A stretch of 64,000 nucleotides of DNA from Streptomyces sp. NRRL F-6492 (GCF_001280125.1 NZ_LGEG01000222.1:1-64000); one strand, 5' to 3'; shown: positions 29,788 to 39,406, counted from the stretch's first letter. Notes: a model not told the origin generated them from the sequence alone. Numbers and translations are program-made.

Positions 29788-29900
29788 TGTGATCTGCGAC
29801 ACGGGGTGCAGCACGTAGTTTGTGATCTCCACCACCTGACGAAGGATCATGAAGTCGGATGAGCGGTGATCTTGTTGCGCGAAGCGCCCAGGTGATCACC
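29788..29900. repeat. Spaced GTGATCT direct repeats upstream of nuo
   Basis: TGTGATCT at 29788-29795 and 29821-29828, GGTGATCT at 29865-29872, and the palindrome GGTGATCACC at 29891-29900. The first two are 33 nt apart and the third 44 nt further, both multiples of 11, so these copies lie on one face of the helix. The last copy breaks the phase (26 nt). No known regulator is assigned. Confidence 0.5.
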
Positions 29901-30328
29901 AGATGTGACATCCGTACCGGAAATCGCTGCTCGGAGGGGGTGTCGCACTATCAAGTGTTGGCATCTACAGGCAAATTGGCGGTGGACGCGAACGGGTGGT
30001 AAAGGGCCCGCTCTTCGCCCGGTCGGGGGGTCTCGCGTACGGAGGTGGACACGTGCGCGTTTTCACGAACTCACCTGTGAGCTGCGCCACAGCACAGAAG
30101 GCCGAAAAGAAGGGGGCTTGGCCAAGGGTGTCAAGAGGTGGTAAGCGTCGGGCAATTCGGGCGTTTCAATGAAAACCAGTGATCAAGGCCCGGATACCTC
30201 ATGACCGATTTGCCCGTTACGGCGTCAATAAAGGCGCCACAGAAGCGGATTCACAGGTTCCGAACGTAACTGTGGCGCAACCCACGTTTCTTGAACGGAA
30301 CCGTCAAGCCCTGATAGCGGTTGTTCCC
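29901..30328. other. Intergenic region between nuo and the NlpC/P60 gene
   Basis: About 430 nt without a supported gene. It is less G+C-rich than its surroundings, as expected for a regulatory region. A 12-bp inverted repeat CTCACCTGTGAG lies at 30070-30081. I looked for the conserved GGGGAACC-type core of the c-di-AMP riboswitch often found before actinobacterial wall hydrolases and did not see it. Confidence 0.5.
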
Positions 30329-31228
30329 ATGTCCCACACCGCTCACATACCCAGCCACCGGAAGCCCCGCCGCAGCGCTTCGAAGCTCGCGCTCCGGGCC
30401 GGAGTTGCCGGTGGCGTCCTCGGCACCATCGCGGTGGCCGGTGCTGCCGGGCCGGCGAATGCCGAGCCGGTGACCGAGACCATCGAAATGCCCACCCTGG
30501 GCTCGCTCGCCGCCGGTACGAACCTCGCGAGCGCGGTCGCCGCCTCCGCCGAGGCGTCCCAGCAGGAGGCCCTCGACCAGAGCCTCCAGAGCCTGGAGCA
30601 GACGGCCCTCCAGAAGGCCTCCCAGGAGGCCAGGAAGGCCAAGGCCGAGGCGGAGCGCAAGGCCGCCGCCGAGCGCGCCGAGAAGGCCCGCCTCAAGGCC
30701 GAGGCGGAGCGCCAGGCGGCCGAGGAGGCCGCGGAGCGCGCCTCCCGCAGCGAGACGCGCACGCAGCTCGCCACGAACTCCTCGTCCTCGTCGAACGACG
30801 GCGGCTCGTCCTCGTCGTCCTCCGACAACGGCTCCTCCGCCTCGGACAGCGGCAGCCGGACGCAGGCCCCCACCGGCTCCGCCGCCTCGATCGTGGCCTT
30901 CGCCCGCGCCCAGGTCGGCGACGCCTACATCAGCGGCGGCACCGGCCCCAACGCCTGGGACTGCTCCGGCCTCGTCCAGGCCGCCTACCGCGCGGCCGGC
31001 ATCGACCTGCCCCGCATCTCGCACCAGCAGTCGAGCATGGGCAGCTCCGTCTCCCTGGGCGACCTCCAGCCGGGCGACATCCTGTACTGGGGCAGCCGCA
31101 GCGGCTCGTACCACGTCGCCATCTACGTCGGCGGCGGCAAGTACGTCGGCGCGCAGAACTCCTCCACCGGCGTCGTCGAGCGCTCCCTGGACTGGGACCC
31201 GCCGTCGGGCGCCGTGCGCATCCTCTGA
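30329..31228 (+). CDS. Secreted NlpC/P60 family peptidoglycan hydrolase
   Basis: 299 aa from ATG 30329, chosen because it begins a clean signal sequence (basic RKPRRSASKLALR, hydrophobic stretch, cleavage near GPANA-EP). A GTG at 30272 is possible. A coiled coil (about residues 65-150, AEAERKAAAERAEK) and a Ser/Gly/Asp-rich linker lead to the NlpC/P60 domain (about residues 185-299), which cuts peptide stems of peptidoglycan. The catalytic Cys is in WDCSGLVQAAYRAAG and the His in SYHVAIYVGGGK. The coiled coil plus P60 layout resembles RipA/SwlA-type division or growth hydrolases. Confidence 0.9.
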   Translation: MSHTAHIPSHRKPRRSASKLALRAGVAGGVLGTIAVAGAAGPANAEPVTETIEMPTLGSLAAGTNLASAVAASAEASQQEALDQSLQSLEQTALQKASQEARKAKAEAERKAAAERAEKARLKAEAERQAAEEAAERASRSETRTQLATNSSSSSNDGGSSSSSSDNGSSASDSGSRTQAPTGSAASIVAFARAQVGDAYISGGTGPNAWDCSGLVQAAYRAAGIDLPRISHQQSSMGSSVSLGDLQPGDILYWGSRSGSYHVAIYVGGGKYVGAQNSSTGVVERSLDWDPPSGAVRIL

Positions 31229-31254
31229 GCGCTCCCGCCCGGACGCTCACGCGC

Positions 31255-31289
31255 AAGGGCCGTCACTCCCCGGGGGAGTGACGGCCCTT
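31255..31289. terminator. Bidirectional terminator between the NlpC/P60 and reductase genes
   Basis: A 17-bp perfect inverted repeat (AAGGGCCGTCACTCCCC and its complement) with a nominal one-base centre; in RNA a few central pairs open to form the loop. It is 26 nt after the hydrolase stop and 19 nt after the reductase stop on the other strand. Confidence 0.8.
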
Positions 31290-31307
31290 CGCCGTGCGCG
31301 GTGCCGG

Positions 31308-32594
31308 TCAGGCCTTGGGGGCCACCTTCGACAGGCCGTTGATGATGCGGTCCATCGCGTCGCCGCCCGTCGGGTCGGTGAGGTTCGCCAGCATCTTCAG
31401 GGTGAACTTCATCAGGAGCGGGTGGGTCAGGCCGCGCTGGGTCGCGATCTTCATGACCTTCGGGTTGCCGATGAGCTTCACGAAGGCGCGGCCGAGCGTG
31501 TAGTAGCCGCCGTAGGTGTCCTTGAGGACCTGCGGGTAGTTCCGCAGGGCCAGCTCGCGCTGGGCCGGGGTCGCCCGGGCGTGCGCCTGGACGATGACGT
31601 CGGCCGCGATCTGCCCCGACTCCATGGCGTACGCGATGCCCTCGCCGTTGAACGGGTTGACCAGGCCGCCCGCGTCGCCGACGAGCAGCAGGCCCCTGGT
31701 GTAGTGCGGCTGGCGGTTGAAGGCCATCGGCAGGGCGGCGCCCCGGATGGTGGTCGTCATGTTCTCCGGGGTGAAGCCCCAGTCCTCCGGCATCGAGGCG
31801 CACCAGGCCTTGAGCACCTCGCGCCAGTCCAGCTCCTTGAACGCGGAGGAGGAGTCGAGGATGCCGAGGCCGACGTTCGAGGTGCCGTCGCCCATGCCGA
31901 AGATCCAGCCGTAGCCCGGCAGCAGCCGGTCCTGCGGGCCGCGCCGGTCCCACAGCTCCAGCCAGGACTCCAGGTAGTCGTCCTCGTGCCGGGGGGTGGT
32001 GAAGTACGTGCGGACGGCGACGCCCATCGGCCGGTCGTCGCGCCGGTGCAGGCCCATGGCGAGGGAGATCCGGCTGGAGTTGCCGTCGGCGGCGACGACC
32101 AGCGGGGCGTGGAAGGTGACCTCGCGCTTCTCCTCGCCCAGCTTGGCGTGGACGCCGGTGATCCGGCCCGTGCGGTCGTCGATCACCGGCGCGCCGACGT
32201 TGCAGCGCTCGTACAGGCGGGCGCCGGCCTTCTGCGCCTGGCGGGCCAGCTGCTCGTCGAAGTCGTCGCGCTTGCGGACGAGTCCGTAGTCCGGGTACGA
32301 GGCGAGTTCCGGCCAGTCCAGCTCCAGGCGGACGCCGCCGCCGATGATCCGCAGGCCCTTGTTCCGCAGCCAGCCGGCCTCTTCGGAGATGTCGATGCCC
32401 ATGGCGACGAGCTGCTTGGTGGCGCGCGGGGTGAGGCCGTCGCCGCAGACCTTCTCGCGCGGGAAGGCGGTCTTCTCCAGGAGGAGGACGTCCAGGCCCG
32501 CCTTCGCCAGGTAGTAGGCGGTGGTCGAGCCGGCCGGGCCCGCCCCGACGACGATCACATCTGCGCTGTGCTCGGAGAGGGGCTGCTCGGTCAC
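31308..32594 (-). CDS. Geranylgeranyl reductase family FAD-dependent oxidoreductase; candidate menaquinone reductase
   Basis: 428 aa. GTG 32594 has GGGAG about 10 nt upstream. An FAD enzyme of the GGR/digeranylgeranylglycerophospholipid reductase family that saturates isoprenoid double bonds. Marks: DVIVVGAGPAGSTTAYYLAKAG (residues 12-33, dinucleotide-binding), CGDGLTPRA (substrate-side Cys), and GLLLVGDAGGLVNPFNGEGIAYAMESG (second FAD motif). Mycobacterial MenJ, of this family, reduces one menaquinone isoprene unit. Streptomyces make partly saturated menaquinones, and menG, mqnC and nuo are neighbours, so a menaquinone role is a fair inference. Carotenoid or other lipid substrates remain possible. 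Confidence 0.85.
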   Translation of the reverse strand: MTEQPLSEHSADVIVVGAGPAGSTTAYYLAKAGLDVLLLEKTAFPREKVCGDGLTPRATKQLVAMGIDISEEAGWLRNKGLRIIGGGVRLELDWPELASYPDYGLVRKRDDFDEQLARQAQKAGARLYERCNVGAPVIDDRTGRITGVHAKLGEEKREVTFHAPLVVAADGNSSRISLAMGLHRRDDRPMGVAVRTYFTTPRHEDDYLESWLELWDRRGPQDRLLPGYGWIFGMGDGTSNVGLGILDSSSAFKELDWREVLKAWCASMPEDWGFTPENMTTTIRGAALPMAFNRQPHYTRGLLLVGDAGGLVNPFNGEGIAYAMESGQIAADVIVQAHARATPAQRELALRNYPQVLKDTYGGYYTLGRAFVKLIGNPKVMKIATQRGLTHPLLMKFTLKMLANLTDPTGGDAMDRIINGLSKVAPKA

Positions 32595-32734
32595 GGCGGA
32601 TTCTCCCGGAGACTCGACGGTAGGAGGAGGTACGAACGTACCCGGGCAGTCTATGGGGGCGGGTCCCGGACCGTCCGGAGGGCCACCCGGAGGACCGCGA
32701 GCCACCCGTCCCCGGGCCACCGCCGGAAATGTAA

Positions 32735-32763
32735 TTCACACATCTGTGCGACAGTGTCATGAT
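32735..32763 (+). promoter_or_regulatory. Predicted promoter for a leaderless transcript
   Basis: TTCACA at 32735-32740 and CATGAT at 32758-32763, separated by 17 nt, resemble the vegetative sigma consensus at 9 of 12 positions or better. The predicted start of transcription falls at or next to the GTG at 32772, which lacks a ribosome-binding site. A CACA-N4-TGTG inverted repeat (32737-32748) overlaps the -35 box and could be an operator. Confidence 0.55.
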
Positions 32764-32771
32764 CGCCGGTC

Positions 32772-33500
32772 GTGACCACTGTGAGAACCCATCCACGGCG
32801 GGGCCCGCTCTTCGCGGCCGTCCTCGCCCTCCTCTGCTCGGCGTTCCTCGCCCTGCCCGCGAACGCCGACCCCGCCCCCTACAGCGACTGCGGGACGGGA
32901 CTGTTCTGCGTCTACGACGGCTCCGGGGGCTCCGGCACCCGCCAGGACGTCGCCGAGGGCGGCAAGGACGAGGCGCCCTCCGGCGCCGTCCTGTCCGTCC
33001 GGAACAACACCCGCATGTGGGCCTGCGTCTACGGCGCCGCCCGCTACGGCGGCGGCCTCCAGACCGTCAAGCCCGGCAACGGCGACGAGTACGTCACCGG
33101 CGGCACCCGCTGGGTCGTCGGCTCGTACAAGCTCGTGCCCACCCGCGCCCTGTGCTTCACCGGCTACGAGCGCTGCGCGGACGGCGACGTCTGCACCTTC
33201 GCCGAGCGCAACGGCCGCGGCGCGATGACCGTCCACGTCCCGGCGGTCGACCCGGCCACCGGGAACCTCGGCAACAGCTACGGCGCCGAGGTCGCCCCCC
33301 GCTCCGTGTGGAACCGGACCGGGCGGCACCTGTGCTTCTACCCCCGGCCGGACTACACCGGCACCTGGACCGACGAGAACGACAAGAAGACGTACGGCGC
33401 CTACGTCGTGCTCCGCGGCGACAGCATCACCCTTCCCCCGTCCCTCGAAGTCCCGCTCCGCTCCCACGAACTCGTCGACGGAACCTCGGAGTGCCAGTGA
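32772..33500 (+). CDS. Secreted peptidase-inhibitor I36 / beta-gamma-crystallin-like protein
   Basis: 242 aa with a signal peptide (cleavage near LPANA-DP). The mature part has two Cys-paired repeats of the kind seen in Streptomyces I36 inhibitors and crystallin-fold proteins: CGTGLFCVYDGSGGSG with WACVYGAARYGGGLQTV, then CADGDVCTFAERNGRGAM with HLCFYPRPDYTG. I36 members (SMI) inhibit metalloproteases; this one has not been tested. The start GTG has no ribosome site but fits a leaderless mRNA. Its TGA overlaps the GTG of the next gene. Confidence 0.7.
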   Translation: MTTVRTHPRRGPLFAAVLALLCSAFLALPANADPAPYSDCGTGLFCVYDGSGGSGTRQDVAEGGKDEAPSGAVLSVRNNTRMWACVYGAARYGGGLQTVKPGNGDEYVTGGTRWVVGSYKLVPTRALCFTGYERCADGDVCTFAERNGRGAMTVHVPAVDPATGNLGNSYGAEVAPRSVWNRTGRHLCFYPRPDYTGTWTDENDKKTYGAYVVLRGDSITLPPSLEVPLRSHELVDGTSECQ

Positions 33501-34960
33501 CCACGCCCCCGCGACCGGCCCTCGCCGTCGCCGCCGCCCTCGTCGCGGCCCTCGCCCTGACCACCTCGGCCGCCGCCGCCCCCACCGCGCCGGAGACGAA
33601 GAGCCCGCTCGCCGCGAACTGGGCCCAGGACCCGAACGTCGACGCGAGCGTCCCCGGCGTCACCCGCACCACCTGGATCGAGAAGGAGCCCGGCACCCGG
33701 GTCGCGAGCCGCGTCCTCCAGATCGTCACGATCGACCCGACCGCCGCCCCCGTCTCCCTGGAGAGCACCGTCGGCGCCGGTGACGGCCTCGCCGAGACGC
33801 TCGCCGAGCAGCTCGCCGGGGTCAGCTCGGTGCCCACCCGCCACCCCGTGGCCGGCGTCAACGGCGGCCTGTTCAAGTCGGAGAAGAAGCACCCCGACCA
33901 CGTCCTGCCCGCCGGGGCCAGGACCCTCACCCTCCAGCACGTCGGCGTCTCCGCCACCGACGGCGTCCTGCACAGTTCGAGCTGCTGGGGCAAGGGCAAG
34001 GGCACCTCGGGCGCCGTGATCCAGTACGGCCTCCCGTACATCACCACCCTGCGCACCGAACTGAGCCTCACCGCGTCCGACGGGGCCGTCCAGCGGCTCG
34101 ACGACATCGACCGGGACCCCGGCCGCGCCCGCAGCTGCGCACGCGACGCCGAGGACCGGCCCGTCCCCGAGGAGGTCGCCGGGCAGCGGGGCGTCTACAC
34201 CGACCCCGACGAGATCGTCCTGTTCACCGACGACTACCGGTTCCCGGTGCCGAAGCCCGGCCTCGACCCGACGGTCACCACCGAGGACGACCCCGGCTTC
34301 GAGGTCGTCCTCGACTCCACGGGCAAGGTGACGGCCGCCCGCGCGGGGCGCGGCGGGGCGACCCCCGCCGCCCAGGTGAAGGTGCCCTCCGGCGGCCGTG
34401 TCCTCCAGGGCGTCGGCACGGGCGCCGGCTGGCTGCGCGACCACGCGATCGCCGGCACCCGGCTGACGGTCCACCAGAAGCTCCTCGACACCCGGCTCGG
34501 CCGGGAGGTCCCGCTGGACCCGTCGGTGGACGTCGTCGGCTCGTTCCACCAGGTCCTCCGGGACGGCGACGTCCCCGACGCGCTCCCCGACACCTGCAAC
34601 CAGTGGGGTTCCGGCACGGGGACCGGCACCCAGAACTGCACCGACTCGCGGGTCGCCCTCGGCACCGACGTCCGGGGCCGCCCGGTGCTCGCCACCCTGA
34701 CCGGGCAGACCCAGCCCACCTCCGCGACCACCCACGAGGACGGGGCGACCCTGCGCGCCTTCGCCGAGCTGCTCGACTCCGAGGAACTCGGCCTGGTCGA
34801 CATGCTCAACCTCGACGGCGGCGGCTCGGCGACCCTGATGACCGGCACCCGGATCCACACTCCCCCGACCGAACGGGATAACGGCGGCTACGCGCACCGG
34901 CCCGTGGCCGACACCGTGTACGCGGGGATCGGCGGCTACGGCATGTACGCCAGGCCGTAG
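33497..34960 (+). CDS. Secreted phosphodiester glycosidase (NAGPA/DUF2233) family protein
   Basis: 487 aa, GTG overlapping the previous stop (GTGA). A signal peptide (ending TTSAAAAP) precedes a NAGPA-type catalytic domain; the family includes the mammalian uncovering enzyme and bacterial enzymes that remove sugar from phosphodiester-linked glycans. Visible marks: AGVNGGLF at about residues 117-124 and the strongly conserved NLDGGGSATLMTG near residue 437. The substrate may be a wall teichoic acid or other glycophosphate; this is inference. Translationally coupled to the I36-like gene. Confidence 0.82.
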   Translation: MTTPPRPALAVAAALVAALALTTSAAAAPTAPETKSPLAANWAQDPNVDASVPGVTRTTWIEKEPGTRVASRVLQIVTIDPTAAPVSLESTVGAGDGLAETLAEQLAGVSSVPTRHPVAGVNGGLFKSEKKHPDHVLPAGARTLTLQHVGVSATDGVLHSSSCWGKGKGTSGAVIQYGLPYITTLRTELSLTASDGAVQRLDDIDRDPGRARSCARDAEDRPVPEEVAGQRGVYTDPDEIVLFTDDYRFPVPKPGLDPTVTTEDDPGFEVVLDSTGKVTAARAGRGGATPAAQVKVPSGGRVLQGVGTGAGWLRDHAIAGTRLTVHQKLLDTRLGREVPLDPSVDVVGSFHQVLRDGDVPDALPDTCNQWGSGTGTGTQNCTDSRVALGTDVRGRPVLATLTGQTQPTSATTHEDGATLRAFAELLDSEELGLVDMLNLDGGGSATLMTGTRIHTPPTERDNGGYAHRPVADTVYAGIGGYGMYARP

Positions 34961-34976
34961 CCGCCCGCGCTTCCGG

Positions 34977-35672
34977 TCAGGCGGACTTGACGCCCCGGTG
35001 CAGGGCCACGATCCCGCCCGACAGGTTCCGCCAGGCCACCTTCGACCAGCCGGCCTTCTGGAGCAGACCCGCCAGGGCCGGCTGGTCCGGCCAGGACCGG
35101 ATGGACTCGGCCAGGTACACGTACGCGTCGGGGTTGGAGGAGACGGCACGGGCCACCGGCGGCAGCGCGCGCATCAGGTACTCCTCGTACACCGTGCGCA
35201 GCGGCGCCCAGGTCGGGTGCGAGAACTCGCAGATGACGACCCGGCCGCCGGGCTTCGTCACCCGGTACAGCTCGCGCAGCGCCTGCTCGGTGTCCTGGAT
35301 GTTCCGCAGCCCGAAGGAGATCGTGACGGCGTCGAACACGTCGTCGCGGAAGGGCAGCTTCGTGCCGTCGCCCGCCGTGAACGGCATCCACGGGTGGTTC
35401 CTCTTGCCGACCCGCAGCATCCCGAGGGAGAAGTCGCACGGGACGACGTACGCGCCCGCCCGAGCGAAGGGCTGCGAGGAGGTGGCCGTGCCGGCGGCGA
35501 GGTCGAGGATCCGCTGCGCCGGGCGGGCGTCGACCGCCTTCGCGACCTCCTTGCGCCAGCGGCGGTCCTGGCCCAGCGAGAGCACGTCGTTGGTGAGGTC
35601 GTAGTTGGCCGCCACGTCGTCGAACATCGACGCGACTTCGTGCGGCTGCTTGTCCAGGGTGGCGCGGGTCAC
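34977..35672 (-). CDS. menG: Demethylmenaquinone methyltransferase
   Basis: 231 aa, GTG start. Class I SAM-dependent methyltransferase of the UbiE/MenG family, which performs the last ring step of menaquinone synthesis. Marks: [28 protein letters not shown] at the N-terminus, SAM motif [11 protein letters not shown] (about residues 56-66), [24 protein letters not shown], and [13 protein letters not shown]. The futalosine pathway ends with this methylation, so the gene fits mqnC and mqnA nearby. Confidence 0.93.
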   Translation of the reverse strand: MTRATLDKQPHEVASMFDDVAANYDLTNDVLSLGQDRRWRKEVAKAVDARPAQRILDLAAGTATSSQPFARAGAYVVPCDFSLGMLRVGKRNHPWMPFTAGDGTKLPFRDDVFDAVTISFGLRNIQDTEQALRELYRVTKPGGRVVICEFSHPTWAPLRTVYEEYLMRALPPVARAVSSNPDAYVYLAESIRSWPDQPALAGLLQKAGWSKVAWRNLSGGIVALHRGVKSA

Positions 35673-35782
35673 GGGCGTTCGGCCTCGCAGAATCGGAGAC
35701 GGGCGGGCGGCCCCATTGTCTCAGGGCCCCTCCCGCCGCGGTCGGCAGGGCGCGCTCGGCGGCGCCCGGCGCGCCGGGCTCC

Positions 35783-36382
35783 TCAGCGGGCCCGGTGGAC
35801 CAGCCGGCCGCCGAGCACGGTGGCGACGCAGGTCGACGCGCCGAGGCGGACCAGGGCCGCCCGGTCGGGGACGTCGAAGACGGCGAAGCGGGCCGGGCCG
35901 CCCGGCACCGGCGCGGGCAGCAGCACCAGCGGGGCCGGGGAGAAGGACGGGGGCCCGGGGAGCCGCTCGGGACGGCGGCCGACGGCGAGACCGGCCCGGC
36001 GCACGGCGTCCACGGCGGCCCGGCCGCGCAGCTCGCCCGCGACGGCGACCGTCCCGTGCGCCAGGAGCCGCTGCACGCCCCGGCGCGCGGAGGCGCCCCG
36101 CCGCGAGGGGTCGGCCCGGAAGATCCGCTGCGCCCGCTCCCCGGTGATCGGCTCGGTCCCGAACCCCTCGGCCTCCCGGGGGTCGGGGTGGTACATGCCT
36201 TCGAGCAGCTCGGGCCCGTACGGGTTGAGGAGGCCCGGGGTGAGGATGCCGGGCCACCGCCGCACCCGCGCCCCGGGGCGGACGGCGACCAGGTCCTCGT
36301 ACGGGCCGACGGCGGCGACGAGGGCGCCGTCGACCAGGACGGCGCCCTCGGGCGTCGCCTCGGCGACGTGGATCGTCAGCAC
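35783..36382 (-). CDS. Uncharacterised protein with an amidohydrolase-like N-terminus, overlapping mqnC
   Basis: 199 aa, GTG 36382 with GAGGGGG just upstream, overlapping the mqnC stop by 7 bases. The first 55 residues resemble the small composite domain of amidohydrolases (GALVAAVGPYEDL, then WPGILTPGLLNP), where PGL would normally be followed by the metal-binding HxH. Here NPYGPELLEG follows, so the zinc site is missing. A second composite-domain-like strand set ends the protein (ASTCVATVLGGRLVHR). The barrel between is shortened. It may be a degenerate amidohydrolase with a structural or new role linked to MqnC; no function is known to me. Confidence 0.7.
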   Translation of the reverse strand: MLTIHVAEATPEGAVLVDGALVAAVGPYEDLVAVRPGARVRRWPGILTPGLLNPYGPELLEGMYHPDPREAEGFGTEPITGERAQRIFRADPSRRGASARRGVQRLLAHGTVAVAGELRGRAAVDAVRRAGLAVGRRPERLPGPPSFSPAPLVLLPAPVPGGPARFAVFDVPDRAALVRLGASTCVATVLGGRLVHRAR

Positions 36383-37590
36383 CGTCCCCCTCGGTTCGCG
36401 TCGAGGAGCTTCAGCTCCGGATGCGCCGTGCCGCCCTCGATCGCGACGGACGAGATGTGGGAGGCGACGCGCTCGTCGACCGGGTCGTTCGCCGGGTCGT
36501 CGTGGACGACCAGGTGCTCGTACGTGGTGGCGCGCTGCGCCGGGACGCGGCCCGCCTTGCGGATCAGGTCGATGATCTCCAGGCGGTTGGAGCGGTGCCT
36601 GGCCCCGGCGGAGGAGACGACGTTCTCCTCCAGCATGATCGAGCCGAGGTCGTCGGCGCCGTAGTGCAGGGAGAGCTGGCCGACCTCCTTGCCCGTGGTC
36701 AGCCAGGAGCCCTGGATGTGGGCGACGTTGTCGAGGAACAGCCGGGCGATCGCGATCATGCGCAGGTACTCGAAGAGCGTGGCCTGCGTGCGGCCCTTGA
36801 GGTGGTTGTTCTCGGGCTGGTACGTGTACGGGATGAAGGCCCGGAAGCCGCCCGACCGGTCCTGCGTGTCGCGGATCATGCGCAGGTGCTCGATGCGCTC
36901 GGCGTTGGTCTCGCCGGTGCCCATGAGCATGGTGGAGGTGGACTCCACGCCCAGGCCGTGGGCGATCTCCATGATCTCCAGCCAGCGCTCGCCGGACTCC
37001 TTCAGGGGCGCGATGGCCTTGCGGGGGCGCGCGGGCAGCAGCTCGGCGCCCGCGCCGGCGAAGGAGTCGAGTCCGGCGGCGTGGATGCGGCTGATCGCCT
37101 CCTCGACGGGGACGCCGGAGATGCGGGCCATGTGCTCGATCTCGGAGGCGCCGAGGGAATGGATGACCAGCTGCGGGAACTCCGCCTTGATCGCGGCGAA
37201 GTGCTTCTCGTAGTACTCGACGCCGTAGTCGGGGTGGTGGCCGCCCTGGAACATGATCTGGGTGCCGCCGAGCTCCACGGTCTCCGCGCAGCGGCGCAGG
37301 ATGTCGTCGAGGTCCCGGGTCCAGCCCTTCTCGGTGTCCTTCGGCGCGGCGTAGAAGGCGCAGAACCGGCACGCCGTCACGCAGACGTTCGTGTAGTTGA
37401 TGTTCCGCTCGATGATGTACGTCGCGATGTGCTCGGTCCCCGCGTACCGGCGGCGGCGCACGGCGTCGGCGGCGGCGCCCAGCGCGTGCAGGGGCGCCGA
37501 GCGGTAGAGGTCGAGCGCCTCCTCGGGGGTGATCCGGCCGCCCGCGGCGGCGCGGTCCAGAACGGACTGCAGTTCGGCCTTCTCGGTCAC
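36376..37590 (-). CDS. mqnC: Cyclic dehypoxanthinyl futalosine synthase
   Basis: 404 aa, GTG with AAAGGGA about 10 nt upstream. Radical SAM enzyme of the futalosine menaquinone pathway; it cyclises dehypoxanthine futalosine. The [4Fe-4S] motif CxxxCxxC is C70-C74-C77 (NVCVTACRFCAFY). Family features: GGTQIMFQGGHHPDYGVEYYE, TSTMLMGTGET, and the C-terminal ENVVSSAGARHRSN. Normal length. It overlaps the following uncharacterised gene and is separated from mqnA by 362 nt. Confidence 0.95.
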   Translation of the reverse strand: MTEKAELQSVLDRAAAGGRITPEEALDLYRSAPLHALGAAADAVRRRRYAGTEHIATYIIERNINYTNVCVTACRFCAFYAAPKDTEKGWTRDLDDILRRCAETVELGGTQIMFQGGHHPDYGVEYYEKHFAAIKAEFPQLVIHSLGASEIEHMARISGVPVEEAISRIHAAGLDSFAGAGAELLPARPRKAIAPLKESGERWLEIMEIAHGLGVESTSTMLMGTGETNAERIEHLRMIRDTQDRSGGFRAFIPYTYQPENNHLKGRTQATLFEYLRMIAIARLFLDNVAHIQGSWLTTGKEVGQLSLHYGADDLGSIMLEENVVSSAGARHRSNRLEIIDLIRKAGRVPAQRATTYEHLVVHDDPANDPVDERVASHISSVAIEGGTAHPELKLLDANRGGRC

Positions 37591-37952
37591 CGGGTTCGTC
37601 CCTTTCGGAGGGGTACTGACAGACCGAACCAGCGTACGCCAGGGGTCCGGACCGCCTCCGTCGGGGAGCGGGCGGGAAGCGGCCGGGAGCCGCCGGAGAG
37701 CCGTCCGGGAGCCACCGGGGAGCCGCCGGGAGCCACCGGGGAGCCGCCGGGCCGTTCCGGTGAATCGACGGCGTCGGGCGACTCGGCGGAACGCCCCGCC
37801 GCCCCGGCGGGTGAACGGACGGGAAACCGCCCTCCCCTTTCGGGCGTCCGCATTCCGTCCGGCCGTTCGCGGGCGCCTCCGGAATGGGCCCGGAGACGCG
37901 GTCGGAATTGCCTTCGCGTGAATTCGGGGGCGCCCGTCCCGGGGCCGTGCGG
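37591..37952. other. Intergenic region between mqnA and mqnC with a 21-bp tandem duplication
   Basis: 362 nt without a supported gene. A perfect two-copy 21-bp repeat lies at 37707-37727 and 37728-37748, flanked by degenerate copies of the same G/C-rich motif (GGGAGCC with CACC or CGCC). A minus-strand frame crosses it but reads as low-complexity Pro/Gly/Ser with no ribosome site, so it is not called. Confidence 0.6.
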
Positions 37953-39082
<1,130 letters not shown>

Positions 39083-39286
39083 ATGGCTACCGGAACCGTC
39101 AAGTGGTTCAACGCTGAAAAGGGCTTCGGCTTCATCGCCCAGGACGGCGGCGGCCCGGATGTCTTCGTCCACTACTCCGCGATCAACGCGAACGGCTTCC
39201 GTTCGCTCGAGGAGAACCAGGTCGTGACCTTCGACGTCACGCAGGGCCCGAAGGGCCCGCAGGCGGAGAACGTCTCCCCGGCCTAA
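39083..39286 (+). CDS. Cold shock protein (CspA family)
   Basis: 67 aa, ATG with AAGGAGGG just upstream, one of the strongest ribosome sites in the window. A single OB-fold RNA/ssDNA chaperone with RNP1 (KGFGFI, residues 13-18) and RNP2 (VFVHY, residues 27-31). It probably melts mRNA structure and is likely highly expressed. Length and sequence fit the major Streptomyces Csp proteins; which paralog it is cannot be settled here. Confidence 0.96.
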   Translation: MATGTVKWFNAEKGFGFIAQDGGGPDVFVHYSAINANGFRSLEENQVVTFDVTQGPKGPQAENVSPA

Positions 39287-39328
39287 GTTGCCCGGGTCGG
39301 CGATCGCCTACCACTAGAGCAGTACCCA

Positions 39329-39369
39329 AGGAGCCCCGCTCCGTGCCTCGCGGCACGAGCGGGGCTCCT
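39329..39369 (+). terminator. Terminator after the cold-shock gene
   Basis: A long interrupted stem (AGGAGCCCCGCTC pairing with its complement, then GTGCC/GGCAC above one bulged base) with a 4-nt loop, 42 nt after the cspA-like stop. It also lies 38 nt beyond the convergent M23 gene and may serve both strands. Confidence 0.75.
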
Positions 39370-39406
39370 GCCTTTCTCCCGGTCCACCGGGGGCATCGGG
39401 CGGGAG

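Noticed and set aside
29901-30328. A c-di-AMP (ydaO-type) riboswitch before the NlpC/P60 gene
   Set aside because: The conserved core sequences expected for that riboswitch were not found, although the gene type fits.
37587-37853. An 88-aa minus-strand frame between mqnA and mqnC
   Set aside because: The product is a Pro/Gly/Ser repeat caused by the 21-bp duplication; no ribosome site and overlap with the mqnC start.
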